DNA of 64,000 nucleotides from Adenanthera pavonina (taxonomy: Eukaryota > Streptophyta > Magnoliopsida > Fabales > Fabaceae): positions 24,340,001 to 24,404,000 of the forward strand of contig JAIVEN010000002.1 in assembly GCA_026686845.1 (NCBI GenBank). Reading direction: 5' to 3'. The position numbers and the translations under genes are program-made. This document shows, in pieces, positions 35,973-47,649 of the stretch (positions within the stretch are counted from its first letter, which is position 1; each line of letters begins with the position of its first letter). The notes beneath the pieces are model-generated. The model ran no database searches and was not told where the DNA came from. It saw nothing but the letters and a program-made list of their open reading frames with translations.

Positions 35973-38543
35973 ATGGATCTCAACCAGACGGCTATTCTGT
36001 GTCCTTATGATGCTGAACTCAGGATGAAAGATAACTTTGGTGATACTACATTATCCTTGAATGGGTTTGGCTTTGGAGAAATCAATACAACAAGCTATAG
36101 CGGTAGTAAGAACAATACTGGATTGAACTTTTCCAATGCTTCTGACGATGGATGCAGGTTGGTTCTGGGGCTGGGCCCGCCTCCATGGGCATCTGACAAT
36201 GAATTCTTCAATCTTGGGTCTAGAAAGAGGAAGGAAAGAGCCGAAGTGTTTCCACAATGTATGTCCTCTGATTGTGATTCAATCCTGCAACTTGGTGTTT
36301 CTGGAGGATCTTATGAGGCAACAAGTGTTCTGGACTCATCTGAGAATGAAGTAAATATGTCATGTCTTTCAAGCCAAACATCTACTGAAAATAATTATCC
36401 TATGATTCCTGTTGTCGATGAGGGTTCCACCTCAGCAAAGAAATCAGGTGGGTATATGGTTTCACTTCTGGCTCCAAGAACAGATAGCACTAAAATTTTA
36501 TTGCCGACAGGAGAACCATCTGATGGTAGAAATTGCTCACTTGGCCCTTCATCTTCAGAGAACCGAACAAGCAACTTGAAGAGATGTAATTTTGTCGGAT
36601 GTACAAAGGGAGCTCGAGGTGCTTCAGGGTTTTGTATAGGACATGGGGGTGGACAGAGATGTCAGAAGCCAGGCTGCAATAAAGGTGCTGAAAGCCGCAC
36701 GGTTTATTGCAAGTCTCATGGTGGGGGGAGGAGATGCCAGCACTTGGGGTGCACTAAAAGTGCAGAGGGCAAGACAGATTACTGCATCGCACATGGTGGT
36801 GGCAGACGATGTGGTTATCCAGGTGGGTGCGCTAAGGCTGCGAGAGGCAAATCAGGATTCTGCATTAGACATGGAGGAGGTAAGAGATGTAAGATCGAAG
36901 GTTGCACAAGAAGTGCTGAAGGGAGGGCTGGGTTGTGCATCTCTCATGGGGGTGGACGCCGGTGTCAGTACCAACGATGCGCAAAAGGTGCCCAAGGAAG
37001 CACCATGTTTTGTAAGGCACATGGTGGTGGAAAGCGGTGCACATTTGCAGGTACAGTGACAAGATGGTTGAATTAATTATGACTTATTTAACTGTTTAAT
37101 ATTTATTTAAATTTGATATAAAATGACATTCATTTTTATCATTGATTTAATTTTTTATTAAACTTTATTTAATCAATTAAATAAAAAATTTTCAAATATG
37201 GTTCATTAAGTAGATAATTCATCTTATCTTTAAAATTTGACAATTAATTTTTTTTATTTTTAAATTTATGCAAAGAATCTCTCTGAGTAAATATGTTAAT
37301 TCATTAACAAGATGAACTCTTCTAAATTGACTAACTATTAGATGTGGGGTGGGGTGGGAGGAAGTCCATTCCATTGTATATGTTTTAAATGTTAGAAAAA
37401 TTATCTGTATATGATACAAAGTTCTGGAGAATTTGTGCATTTTAGCCTAAAAATATCCAGGTTTTATCTTGATTCTTATTTAGGTCAAAATATTTTAGAT
37501 TTTGCTAGGTTGTAACATTACATTCCATGGTCATAGAGATCATGAGGAATGGAGAGTAAGAGTGTTAGTAAAAGAATAATGAAGAATGAGTTACTAATAT
37601 AACTAGGGTTTACTGGGTAAAACTCGTAAAACTTCAAATTTATTTAATGAACCTGCCCATTTAAACATTAATTTAAATGTGTGGGTATAGTTGGATCAAA
37701 ATATAGTTAAGGTGATTAGATGATTATGACTTACAATTGCCGCCACTATTTGCAGGATGCACCAAAGGTGCTGAAGGGAGCACACCCCTATGCAAGGCAC
37801 ATGGTGGGGGAAAACGCTGCCGCTTCAATGGTGGTGGTATATGCCCTAAAAGCGTCCATGGAGGCACAGACTACTGTGTTGCCCATGGTGGTGGGAAGAG
37901 GTGTGCTGTTCCTGGCTGCACCAAAAGTGCCCGTGGCCGAACTGATTGCTGTGTAAGGCACGGTGGGGGTAAGCGATGCAAGTTCGAAGGCTGCGGGAAG
38001 AGTGCTCAGGGAAGCACAGATTTTTGCAAGGCCCATGGTGGGGGAAAGAGATGCGTCTGGGGGGAGGGAAAGTGTGAGAAGTTTGCAAGGGGTAAGAGCG
38101 GCCTCTGTGCTGCTCACAGCAACTTGATGATGCAAGAGAAGGGAACAAACAAGGGAAGTCTGATCGATTCAAGACTCTTCCACGGTATTGTACCTTCTGC
38201 TTCCATTGCTCATAGTACTTCTGAGAACAACAATTCCTCCTCAGGGGTCAGTGTTGTTTCTGAACACACCGATTCTTCCAAAAGACCGGGAAACTTGCAG
38301 CATCTTATCCCAGAGGAGGTGTTGGTTCCACTCTCAATGAAATCATCATCATCATCTTCTCTTCCACATTTCTTGACTGCCAAGAAGCCAGAAGGCAGAA
38401 ACAAGAATATTTTGGAGAAAGACATTAATTTCGATCTCCCAGAAGGCAGGGTTCATGGCGGTGACTTGATGCTACATCTTGGAGGAAGGTTCAAGAACAC
38501 TGCTAATAGAATCTGGAGGGACCCTGTTGGGTCAAGCTTGTAG
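35973..38543 (+). CDS. Multi-finger protein of the loricrin-like / WRKY19-type zinc finger family, 2 exons
   Basis: Exons 35973-37050 and 37756-38543 encode 621 residues. Residues 1-200 are low-complexity and acidic or Ser-rich. Residues about 205-480 hold eleven tandem units of the form C-X4-C-X10-C-X2-H followed by GGG (for example CKIEGCTR...LCISHGGG). Spacing between the first two cysteines is extended in units 4, 8 and 11. The Ser-rich tail has a polyserine run (about 555-560) and ends in RDPVGSSL. There is no WRKYGQK sequence, so the 'WRKY' names seen in databases for this family are misleading. The repeats are thought to be a zinc-binding module, and the function is poorly known. The intron falls inside finger 7 and is bounded by the same 9-bp repeat on each side (see findings). 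The start is the first ATG in frame and follows a candidate uORF. Confidence 0.88.
37051..37755 (+). other. Intron of the finger-protein gene, possibly transposon-derived
   Basis: 705 bases, GTACAG at the donor and TTTGCAG at the acceptor. ATTTGCAGG occurs at 37043-37051 and again at 37748-37756. The inner ends TACAGTGACAAG and (reverse complement of the right) TAGTGGCGGCAA are weakly similar, reminiscent of CAGTGGCGG-type hAT ends. The body is AT-rich and non-coding. It holds ATTATGACTTA near both ends (37076 and 37723) in direct orientation. Confidence 0.6.
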
Positions 38544-39425
38544 ATTCATTTAGGAATTAGGAACATTTTCATCATGAAATTGTGGATAAGGTTTCTGCTG
38601 CTTGTTCAATATCTCATGTAAGTAGAATGTTGATTGGTTACTAGGCTTATTGTTTGTGGTTGATCTATGGGTTTCATTCTTCAATAAGGTTGTGTCATAC
38701 ATCACAGCACAATGTTGAACTACCTGGCTAAACTCATTAACCAAGTTAAATGACACATTAAAACTGGGTCCCTCTTAATAAAGACTGTACCTTAGAATTC
38801 TCTATGTTGTATAAGCCTTACTGAAATTGCTATTATTCAAGCTTCGTGGTGTTCTAGTCATGTTGGGTTCTGTGCAAATGTATTGAGTCTACTTTAGCTA
38901 GTATTCGATTCTCCTTGATGAAGAGGTAAACTTACTATTTTAACTAAATTTTTTAAGTGGAAGTTTTTCTTTAAAATAAGTAATGAAATATTTTTCATTG
39001 TTTTAATTTAGTTAGTTGCAATTAATTTATTATGATCATTGTCATCTACTATGAACCTACATCGTTATCAAAAGCCACACCATGAATTAAGTGTGGACCC
39101 AAGGCGGTTTTTCTGAGAAATGTGCTGAGGCTTCTTCACCTTGTCCCTTGGTTTTTATGAAAAATCGACGAGGGAATCAATAGTCAATTTCATGTTCTTT
39201 TATCTGGCTTCTTTGTTGCGCTGCAAGAAAAGTCAAATATTGGAGCAGTATAAGTGTCGTTGCTGCATAACAGAGAAAACAGATCAAATAATTCCCCATT
39301 GTTAACACAAAAACGTTGAAGAATAAGAAGACTTGAGGCGAACACTGCAAATTTCACTCCAAAAAAAATTGCTATCTCTTAAACTTTGTAAATCCGACAT
39401 GATTGTCGTTATTTTTTTTCAAGAA
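38544..39425. other. 3' UTR of the finger-protein gene and short spacer
   Basis: The first 250 bases or so keep near-genic composition and probably contain the 3' UTR. The rest is the promoter of the downstream FAD oxidoreductase gene. No further gene was seen. Confidence 0.5.
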
Positions 39426-39511
39426 AAAAATGCATGCATTATCACTTCCCCAAAAGGCCCAAAACCAAAGGAGAGCCACGTCCCAAATTCTCTTTCTCAA
39501 AACCTTATCCA

Positions 39512-40945
39512 ATGGCTATCACCTTCTCCTTCCCCTGCACTAACCCCTCTTTCATCTCTTCTTCCTCCCACAGACGTTTCAGATTCAATCTCCAAATCCG
39601 ATCCTCCGCACGACTTTCCCCCACCACCCGTCCTCTCCAAACCCCTTCGCTACCCAAAACTGGAGTCATTGTCGTCGGCGCCGGTCTTGCTGGCTTAGCC
39701 GCCGCCATCCACCTCAACTCTCACAACATTCCCTTCCTTCTCCTCGAAGCTTCTGACGCCGTCGGCGGCCGCGTCCGTACAGACTCCATCGACGGCTTTC
39801 TGCTAGACCGCGGCTTCCAAATCTTCATCACTGCTTACCCAGAAGCCCAGAAACTCCTCAATTATCAGAACCTAGAACTCCAGAAGTTCTATTCGGGAGC
39901 CCGGGTTTTCTACAATGGCGAATTCCACACCGTCGCCGACCCGCTTCGCCATTTCTGGGACTCCGTGAAATCTCTCGCCAACCCTATCGGGTCCGTCGTC
40001 GACAAATTACTCATCGGCTCCACCAGAGTTCAGGTCCTGACCAAATCTGATGAAGAGATTTTGAGTTCAGAGGAGACTACCACGATTGACTTGTTAAAGA
40101 AAATAGGGTTTTCCGATTCCATCATCGGACGATTCTTCCGGCCATTCTTCGGCGGAATATTTTTCGACAGAGAGCTCGAGACGACGTCCAGGTTGTTCAA
40201 TTTCATCTTCAAGTGTCTCGCTCTCGGCGACAACACTCTTCCGGCCAAAGGCATATCGGCCATTCCGGATCAACTAGCAGCGAGGTTGCCTTCCGGTTCT
40301 ATCTTTTTCAACTCGAAAGTGGTTTCAATCAATCTCGATGAATCCGATTCACCAACAGTGACGTTACGGAACGGAGAAGTTTTGAGGAGTGAGCTTGGAG
40401 TGATTCTGGCAGTTGAAGAACCGGAAGCGGTGAGGTTGTTGGCGGGAAAGGGCGGTCCGGTTCAGAGGACCCCGGTTCGGAGCACGGCTTGTTTGTATTT
40501 CAAAGCGGACCGAGATCAAATCCCGGTTCAAGACCCGGTTCTTTTTCTGAACGGGTCGGGTAAGGGAATAGTAAACAACATGTTTTTCGCAACCAACGTG
40601 GCTCCGTCCTATGGCCCACCCGATAAGGCTTTAGTATCCGTATCACTAATCGGGTCATATGAAGGTACATCTGACGATGACGTGGCAGCTAAGGTCGTGG
40701 AAGAGCTTTCGGGTTGGTTTGGGGAGAAAATGGTTCGGGCATGGGAGCACCTGAGAACTTACAGGGTCGGGTTTTCCCAGCCCAATCAAAGGCCACCCAC
40801 GGATTTGAACAAAAACCCGAGAATCGGGTCGGGTTTATATGTCTGTGGGGATCACGTGATCTCGGCTACATTTGATGGGGCTTTGGTCTCCGGAAGAAGA
40901 GCTGCGGAAGCTTTGTTAGAGGACAAGGCATTTACTCGGGCGTAA
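39512..40945 (+). CDS. FAD-dependent oxidoreductase, amine oxidase / phytoene desaturase-like, plastid-targeted
   Basis: Single-exon gene, 477 residues from the ATG at 39512. An in-frame ATG at 39434 would add 26 residues. I prefer 39512 because of its CCAATGGCT context and because the protein then begins with a typical chloroplast transit peptide (Ser/Thr/Arg-rich, few acids, residues 1-48). A dinucleotide-binding VIVVGAGLAGLAAA follows (Gly56, Gly58, Gly61), then LLEASDAVGGRVRTD, the FAD-pyrophosphate region. DRGFQIFITAYPEA is next, and a C-terminal YVCGDHVISATFDGAL closes the FAD site. It looks like the cyanobacterial-type amine-oxidase/desaturase family (Arabidopsis At3g09580, from memory). 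The substrate is unknown; true carotenoid desaturase activity is not implied. Coding GC content is much higher than the surroundings. It follows the finger-protein gene on the same strand by about 1 kb. Confidence 0.88.
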   Translation: MAITFSFPCTNPSFISSSSHRRFRFNLQIRSSARLSPTTRPLQTPSLPKTGVIVVGAGLAGLAAAIHLNSHNIPFLLLEASDAVGGRVRTDSIDGFLLDRGFQIFITAYPEAQKLLNYQNLELQKFYSGARVFYNGEFHTVADPLRHFWDSVKSLANPIGSVVDKLLIGSTRVQVLTKSDEEILSSEETTTIDLLKKIGFSDSIIGRFFRPFFGGIFFDRELETTSRLFNFIFKCLALGDNTLPAKGISAIPDQLAARLPSGSIFFNSKVVSINLDESDSPTVTLRNGEVLRSELGVILAVEEPEAVRLLAGKGGPVQRTPVRSTACLYFKADRDQIPVQDPVLFLNGSGKGIVNNMFFATNVAPSYGPPDKALVSVSLIGSYEGTSDDDVAAKVVEELSGWFGEKMVRAWEHLRTYRVGFSQPNQRPPTDLNKNPRIGSGLYVCGDHVISATFDGALVSGRRAAEALLEDKAFTRA

Positions 40946-40959
40946 GAGTATTGTGTTTC

Positions 40960-42560
40960 ATCCGATAAAACATTTTTTTTTTGGAAAAAATATTAGTATG
41001 ATTCATTTTTTTTCCTTGAAGAGGAATAAACAACATTTATAACTAATTTTCATGGGTTAGATTTTGTTACAGTTTAATTTATTTTTTGGCCTGGTAATAG
41101 TTTTAATGAATTAGTCATTACCTTTTTAAGTATAATTTTTTTTTACCAATATATAGACATGACCTCTTCTATGTGCCCTAATAAGAACGTGAAGTGGTAG
41201 GACTTGGCTAAGTTCTATTCTATATCATGTGAAATGAAGAAAATTGATAAATAATCTTATAAAAACTAGAGAGTTACATTGTAACGTGCATTTCCTACTA
41301 TGTGTGTTTTATAACTCTAGTTCAGGAAGTTGAATAAATTTCTATTATTGTTGTGTGAATCTTAAAATGAAATGCTTGATAATTCTTCCATTAGAGCTTT
41401 TATTTTATAGTAACTTGGACAATATCATGAGGTGATGGTTAGTGGACGTTACTTTAGTATTTATGCAAAGAATTTGATCTAAGTGATATGTGAGGGGAAA
41501 AAATTTAGCTCAATTATTTAGACATTATACTTGTGTTTTATACATGCCTATTAAAAAACTATTTCAGAAAGCATCCTAAGTGTGTAAGCAAAGCATATAG
41601 TGTGACAAGATTAAGTTACCAAAAATTGGAGATCCCATATATGAAACATACATATAATTTATAAGAAATTGTACTATTCATATTTATAAATAATATTTTT
41701 TTTGCCAAAAAATATATAACATCAATATATAAAGTCATATTATATGTAATATGTAAACTTAATAACAGTAAAGAAAGATGAGAGAACTAGATCCCACAAC
41801 ATAGCACAAATCCTGTAGTTGTAATATTTGGCAAGCCAAGCGTCTGTCTTATTCAAAAAATTTCAAAACCCAAAGATTGGAATTATAAAAAAGAAAAAGT
41901 TGCAAAGGTGAACTATGGTGTTCATAATGACATGACCCATTTTGCATATGCCCAAGTCAAGAATACTTGTGTCTCGTAACGCAAATGGGATAAAACCCAA
42001 GTCCTAGTACACTGTCTATCTGCGTCTTAAAAATCCAAAGGGAGTTGAAACACAAATTGGGCCCTAGAAATCCAACGATCCATTTGAGGCAACTCCATGT
42101 GATAATTCTCAAGAATGATCACATAAGGGAAACAGACTCTGCTTCTGCTGCTGCTGCTGAGACAATAGCACCTTTTAGTAGCAGGGTTGGACCGTTTAGA
42201 AAAAATTTGGACAGTTGAGGTTTATTATATATATATATATGTTTTAAAAAAATTTGTTATTTTTTAAAATAAAAAAAACACAAAATAAAAGTAGTCTCTT
42301 AATGGTAAAATTTAAAAAATAATTTTTTAAAATACAAATAAAATAAAAACATAAGATAAAATTTAGACAATCCATATTTAGATCTATTGCTCGAACAGCA
42401 GCATACGATGCTATTATTTTTCAACAGCAAAGAAACCACCCACACACGAGCAATAGACTTTTAAAAAATGAGCATTTGGTAATTATCACTGTCATGAGCA
42501 CCAAATGCAATTCCCAAGTTCCTCATCTACTTACCACATATTGCCACAACTAGAATTGTC
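40960..42560. other. 3' flank of the FAD oxidoreductase gene and spacer
   Basis: Probably contains the 3' UTR (AATAAA at about 41026). The remainder is AT-rich, with a TGCTGC run near 42147 and a (TA)n run near 42230. No gene was recognised. Confidence 0.45.
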
Positions 42561-42565
42561 CAAGT

Positions 42566-43798
42566 AATGGCCCGTTTGGTTCATAGAATCATTGGGAATT
42601 GATTGGAATAAAATGGTTGGAAATAGAATGAAATGAAATCTTGTAATCCAAAATTTGTTTGATTTACAATGGAAAAAATATAGGTAACAACTTGAATTTG
42701 TTTGGTTGGACATAAGAAAATGATGGAATGGAATGTGAATAATATGTAAAAAGTTAAAATTACTCCTAAGTAAAAATTTAACTCAATATCAATTGCTCTA
42801 ATACTGTGTTCGTAACATGACCTCTGTTTTTTTCTAGTTACATACGGGTGACCTCTTTTTTTTTTGTTTAAACAATAACCTCATATTTTAAGCTTTTACA
42901 TATTTTTATTTTTATTAAATAAAAAATATCTAAGTATAAGTTATAATATAAAAAGTAGAAGAAAAACTTACGTATATTTCAATTCTATTTTTTATTTAAA
43001 ATTTAAAATTAAATATTTTTAGAAAAAAAATCATATGGAAAAATTACACTAAACAACTTATTGAAACTAATGAAAAATTTTCAATCGCCACTAACTATTA
43101 TTTTCTCTTCTCCCCCTTCCTCAATCCTCTCCTCTTCCATTTTCTAACAATAACAAATCACATTTAAAGTTCACAATTTGTGTAAAAAATAAATTATTAT
43201 TATCTTAGTGGATTTTTATTCATTTTATCAAATTTAAGAAATATTTGCAATAATTATAACTTCAAAAATTTTTACACATTTGTAAGTTTACATTAAATAG
43301 AATACCGTTAAAAATGTATCAACTTGTTTTCAAAAATTATATTGAACCTCAATTAATTTAATTTGAGCCCAATTAAACTACATGGAAGTGAAAGCTCCTA
43401 TTCCAAGAGTTTTTTTTTTTCAATTACAAACCAAAATTTTCAAAACAATTATCAATAATTAACAATAGCCTATCAATAATATATCAATATTCTATATTTT
43501 AATATATATATATATATATATTAAGAATGATGTTTTTTAATTAATGATGATGAGGTCGGAGTGATTTTTAGGTCAAAGGTGTGGAAGAGCATAATTATAC
43601 AGTAAGAATTCCTATCACTAGGAATAAGAAAAAACATGATTTGTGCATAGAATTTGAACTCCAATTTTTTTGAGGACTTAGGATTACCCTGGAGAAAACT
43701 ATTCTAGATCTTAAAATCAACTAAATAAACTTTCACTTGAAATAAAGTATCAATTCCCATTCCAAGAAGGACAGGGAGTTAAACCAAAACGTGCCATA
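42566..43798. mobile_element. Possible non-autonomous element with GGCCCGTTTGGTT ends
   Basis: The left end ATGGCCCGTTTGGTT pairs with the reverse complement of the right end, ATGGCACGTTTTGGTT. The right part near 43745 repeats the CATTCCAA-type sequence seen at the left in reverse. No target duplication was confirmed and the interior is AT-rich and non-coding, so the pairing of these ends is tentative. Confidence 0.35.
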
Positions 43799-43799
43799 A

Positions 43800-43990
43800 G
43801 TTTTTTTATGCTGAAAAACTGTCTCAGCACCAATCCTGACACACTACCCCAAGGCCATCTCTCATAGAGGAGATGATTTCTCTCTAACCAACAAAGAGCA
43901 AATTTGGTGATGAACAATATGCCCATCTTAGATTACTCCACAAAATACGAAACCACAATCCAATGCCTAAACGACCGACCACGAGAGGAG
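43800..43990 (-). pseudogene. Possible decayed coding fragment on the minus strand
   Basis: Read on the minus strand, one frame gives an open stretch containing KFALCWLERNHLLYERW and RQFFSIK, with composition like a real protein. It may be a remnant of a retroelement or of a gene. No family could be assigned and upstream frames are interrupted. Confidence 0.25.
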
Positions 43991-44870
43991 CTAAGAAAAA
44001 GTATTTTTAAAATAAAACTTTTTGTGAATTCATTTTACCACGCGAATGCAAAATGTTGAGACGACGAGGATGATGAGTTGGTCTGATCGATACAAGACTG
44101 ATTTGATTTGTTGGTAGTTAGCATTTAATAAATTAAAAGACTTCTTTTAATATACATTTTTTTATCAATCATGTAGTAATATAAAGGACAACGACAAAGT
44201 GTTGCTTTCTTGTTAAAAACGACGATGACATTGTTTTCAAACCTTGAATTATTATTAATAATTAAAATTTTTTAGAAACACAATTAATATTAACATTTTA
44301 GAAACGAGAGAAAATGAAAATTATGGACCTTGATTAGTGGTAATATTGGTGGCAGTTTCTGAATCAGATGGGACATATCCCTAACAGCACAAGACGCATA
44401 ATACGGCTTTTTAAATGATCTGTATCACTTTTCTTCTGAAAAAATTTGTGGATTACAAGCTTCCAATTTCTATTATTGAACTCACACAAAAATTAAAGAT
44501 CAGCATGCTTCAACTTTGGAAGGCACATATTAAAGCTTAAAGAATTTTAATTCTTTTTCTGAGTTAGCCATACGCATGTTTCATTAAATATTAATCGTAA
44601 AGGTCTTATCGAAGACTAAATATAGATTCACATGAGAAAGATGGCCACATGCTTCATGCTCCATTTTACATTTTCCTTCACAAATATGATTGGATTAATG
44701 AAAGGCACCTCCAATTTTACTGTGTAGGACACTATTGACTTGTTGAAGTCTCTAAACTGATGACAATCAGAAGGGCAATTTTGTCAATGCGCATGGTGCA
44801 TCTCAAGTGAAGAAGGGCTTAGTTTTATAAGATCCAAACAAAACCCTTTTCATGTCACTGGAGGATTTTG
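43991..44870. other. Intergenic spacer, nothing recognised
   Basis: AT-rich DNA with no gene-like frame or defined repeat. Confidence 0.5.
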
Positions 44871-44873
44871 TTT

Positions 44874-45112
44874 GGGAAAATTGGGTTTTGGTACTAAAAT
44901 ATTAAAATATTTGGTTTTTGGTACTGAAATTCATTTTGTTTTAGAATCAAAATCAAATTTTTTAAAGTGAGAGTTGAAAATTTTTAACTGAAAATAATTT
45001 TTTTTTGTACCAAGTGATAATTGAAAATTTTCAAGTGAAAATTGAATTTTTTCCAACTTTGGTACTAAAGACCAAATATTTTTATTTTTTGGTAACAAGG
45101 CTTAATTTTCCC
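44874..45112. mobile_element. Short MITE with GGGAAAATT ends
   Basis: The left end GGGAAAATTGGGTTTTGGTA and the reverse complement of the right end, GGGAAAATTAAGCCTTGTTA, form terminal inverted repeats. Inner copies of TTGGTACTAAA / TTTAGTACC continue the pairing, so most of the 239 bp can fold back. Confidence 0.55.
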
Positions 45113-45660
45113 TTTATTTTTTTTTGAAAGAGAGAGGTCACCATCTCATAAATTACTTGGAAGAAACGTGAGGACTTAACATCCCAGGTACATAAGCATA
45201 AACAAGATCCTTAATACACTCAGGAACAACATCAAAGAAAGTAATCACTAGAGGATGTTGGATTAGGCTGTTGATTATTTTGTGAACTACAACGAGAGTC
45301 CAGCGTCAGAGATCAATTTAACAAGAAGACACATGCATGAAGGACAAATCGTAGGTTTGATTGAATTGAAAAGTATGATTGATGATAATTATTTTTATTA
45401 TTATTAGTTGTTGATTTGGATCCTAATCAGATTGCCCTTATTTCTACTTTCTGAGTCACTTCCCAAATTTCATGTCTTACTTAACCATCAATTCTGCCAT
45501 TGATAGGAACAGCCTAGCTACCCAAAAAAAAAAAACAGAGTTTTTGTTTAGAGTGCTTATGTTATGATTATCATTGTCACATGAACATGAACCTGAACAT
45601 GAACATGAACGGGGCTTAAGAAAAGGTAATATAAAACTTTGTACGTTAATCACTAACGTT
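45113..45660. other. Spacer with some gene-like composition
   Basis: About 45170-45370 has lower AT content than its surroundings but no open frame. GAACATGAAC repeats lie at 45590-45610. No gene was recognised. Confidence 0.4.
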
Positions 45661-45668
45661 GTTATTAT

Positions 45669-46315
45669 CTCGGTTTGAAAAACTGGATTGGACCAACTAA
45701 TTTGACTGGTTGGACTGAGAACCACCCTCATGTTCAATTTGACCATAGATGTTAATCGTTGCTTTTCAAAACCAGTACTAGGAATCGGTTGAATTAGTAC
45801 AAAACTGGTTGAACCGGTTTAATTTTAAATTTCTTTTCTTTTTTAATTTTTTTATTTTTAAAATAAAATAATATTATTTTTAATACTAAGTAGTATTATT
45901 TTTGTATAATTTTTTATAGTTTAATATTGTATTAATATTATTATAATACATTTAATAATAATAAATTTACTTAACAAATAATATAAAAATAGAATATTAA
46001 TTAATTATTTTAAATTTAAAATATAATTATAGATGAATATTAATTTGTTTAAATTATAATATTAGGTTGTGAAACTTATTAATAATATTTTTAATTTTTT
46101 ATATAATATATAAAATTAAAAAAATTATTAAATTTATTTTTCATCCTAAATTGAATGTTAATTTTATGATCACGTATAAATATCTTTTATATGTTTTATT
46201 TATATTATTTAAAATATATTAATTCATTCACAACCAATCCAACCCCTATCCAACCATTGAACCTTGAACCGATATCTCAACTGGTTTAGTAGCCTATCCA
46301 GTTTTAAATATCTTA
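45669..46315 (+). mobile_element. hAT MITE, family 1 copy c
   Basis: The left part CTCGGTTTGAAAAACTGG and the reverse complement of the right, CTAAGATATTTAAAACTGG, give the family's inverted ends. The flanks GTTATTAT (45661-45668) and GTTATTAG (46316-46323) agree at 7 of 8 positions. The interior CTTAACAAATAATATAAAA is shared exactly with copy a. Confidence 0.78.
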
Positions 46316-46580
46316 GTTATTAGTTATGAATGACTCAATGGGGTTATAATTAGACTGAAATATGTAAAAGTAAAAAAAAAAAAAAAGAAAAAAAGAAAGA
46401 AAGAGCTATATTCGTCGTCATTAGAAACAAAATGATGTTGTCGACTTCAATGGAATAAATGTTATTATTGCTAACCTGAATGGGAACAAAATCAATGGAG
46501 CTTCAAAAATTTATTTTTATGGTTGGAAATGTTATAAGCAAAACAGTTCATCAATTGCTTGTCCCCTTTTACGCTTTTTA

Positions 46581-46867
46581 CCCCTCTGTTTCATATTATA
46601 AGGGTTTTAAAAGAATTTTTATTTGATTCAAAATATAAAAGGTTATCTAGTTTTTAATAGAAATTTACTTTTTTTACCTTTATTGATTATTATCTCATAA
46701 GTTGAAAAAAAAAGAAAGAGGGGGATGAATTTTCAAAACAACTTTTATTGATAATTAATAAGACTAAAATTTATGTTGGGTCTTTTTTAGAATTTTAAAA
46801 TGTATAATTAACTTTTCTTAATAAGTGTAACGTAGGTAGAATCCATTATAATATGGATAAGAGATAG
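46581..46867. mobile_element. Stowaway-like MITE, second family
   Basis: Flanked by TA (46579-46580 and 46868-46869). The left end CCCCTCTGTTTCATATTATA pairs with the reverse complement of the right end, CTATCTCTTATCCATATTAT. It is related to the truncated copy at 27910-28110. Confidence 0.7.
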
Positions 46868-46869
46868 TA

Positions 46870-47385
46870 TATCAATATTTGCCACACTTAACTAGTAGTA
46901 TTAAAGATTAATTTAATTGGCAATTTATGTGTGTGTTAAATTGCAATTAGGATATTAATTTGATTTCTCAAATGTTGATTTGTCTTAAAAACAACAAAAT
47001 AGTTACAAATGAACTATTTGTAGGACTCAAAAAAAAAAAAACTACTTGTAGGAGAGGCTTTGGCTCCTCCAATGACGAAAGTCAATTACATTTTAAATAT
47101 TTTGCAATTAATAAAAAATAAATTTAGCGTGTTTAGTTAAAAAATAAAAAAAAGGAAAAAAAGATTGAAACTAGACATTACTAATGTTTTTTTGGCCACT
47201 AAACAATTGGTGATGTTAAAAATTAGAAAGAAGCCTTTTTTGTCTTTTTTTCTCACAATTTATAAAATATTGCAAATCATGTTTATATAAAAAAAATATT
47301 AAACTGTACCTTCGGAGGTAATTGAAGAATTTGGATCCTAATTGTTTTTTGATAAATAGGCTTCTTTACTAATGTTTATTGTCTG
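46870..47385. other. Intergenic spacer, nothing recognised
   Basis: AT-rich DNA with poly-A runs and no gene-like frame. Confidence 0.45.
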
Positions 47386-47387
47386 TT

Positions 47388-47646
47388 GGGTCTACTTGCT
47401 TGGGAATTGGAGGGAAAGAGATTGAAAATATTTTAAAATTTTTTTATTTGATAGAATTGGAAGAGAGAGAATTGAAGAAATTTTAATGAAATCTTGTTTA
47501 ATTTAAGAGAGGATTAAATTATAATTATTCAATTTTTTCTAAAAAAATGCCAATTTGGGAGAAACTTATAAAGGGGTGAAGGAGGAGATTGAAGAGGATT
47601 AAATTTTCCCCAATCCCTTCCAATTTTTTAACCAAAAAAGGGAGCC
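47388..47646. mobile_element. MITE with GGGAATTGGAGGG-type inverted ends
   Basis: The left end GGGTCTACTTGCTTGGGAAT, then TGGAGGG, pairs with the reverse complement of the right end, GGCTCCCTTTTTTGGTT, then TTGGAAGGG. It is non-coding. Target duplication was not resolved. Confidence 0.5.
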
Positions 47647-47649
47647 TCA

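Noticed and set aside
37076..37733. ATTATGACTTA at both ends of the finger-gene intron as terminal repeats of an element
   Set aside because: They are direct, not inverted, lie 16-25 bases inside, and are AT-rich enough to be chance.
35973..38543. Naming the finger protein a WRKY transcription factor
   Set aside because: No WRKYGQK domain exists in either exon. Only the Cys/His finger repeats are shared with the WRKY19-type annotations.
39434..39511. Upstream in-frame start for the FAD oxidoreductase
   Set aside because: Weaker context than 39512, and the added 26 residues are basic and Pro-rich and not typical of the start of a transit peptide. It is still possible.
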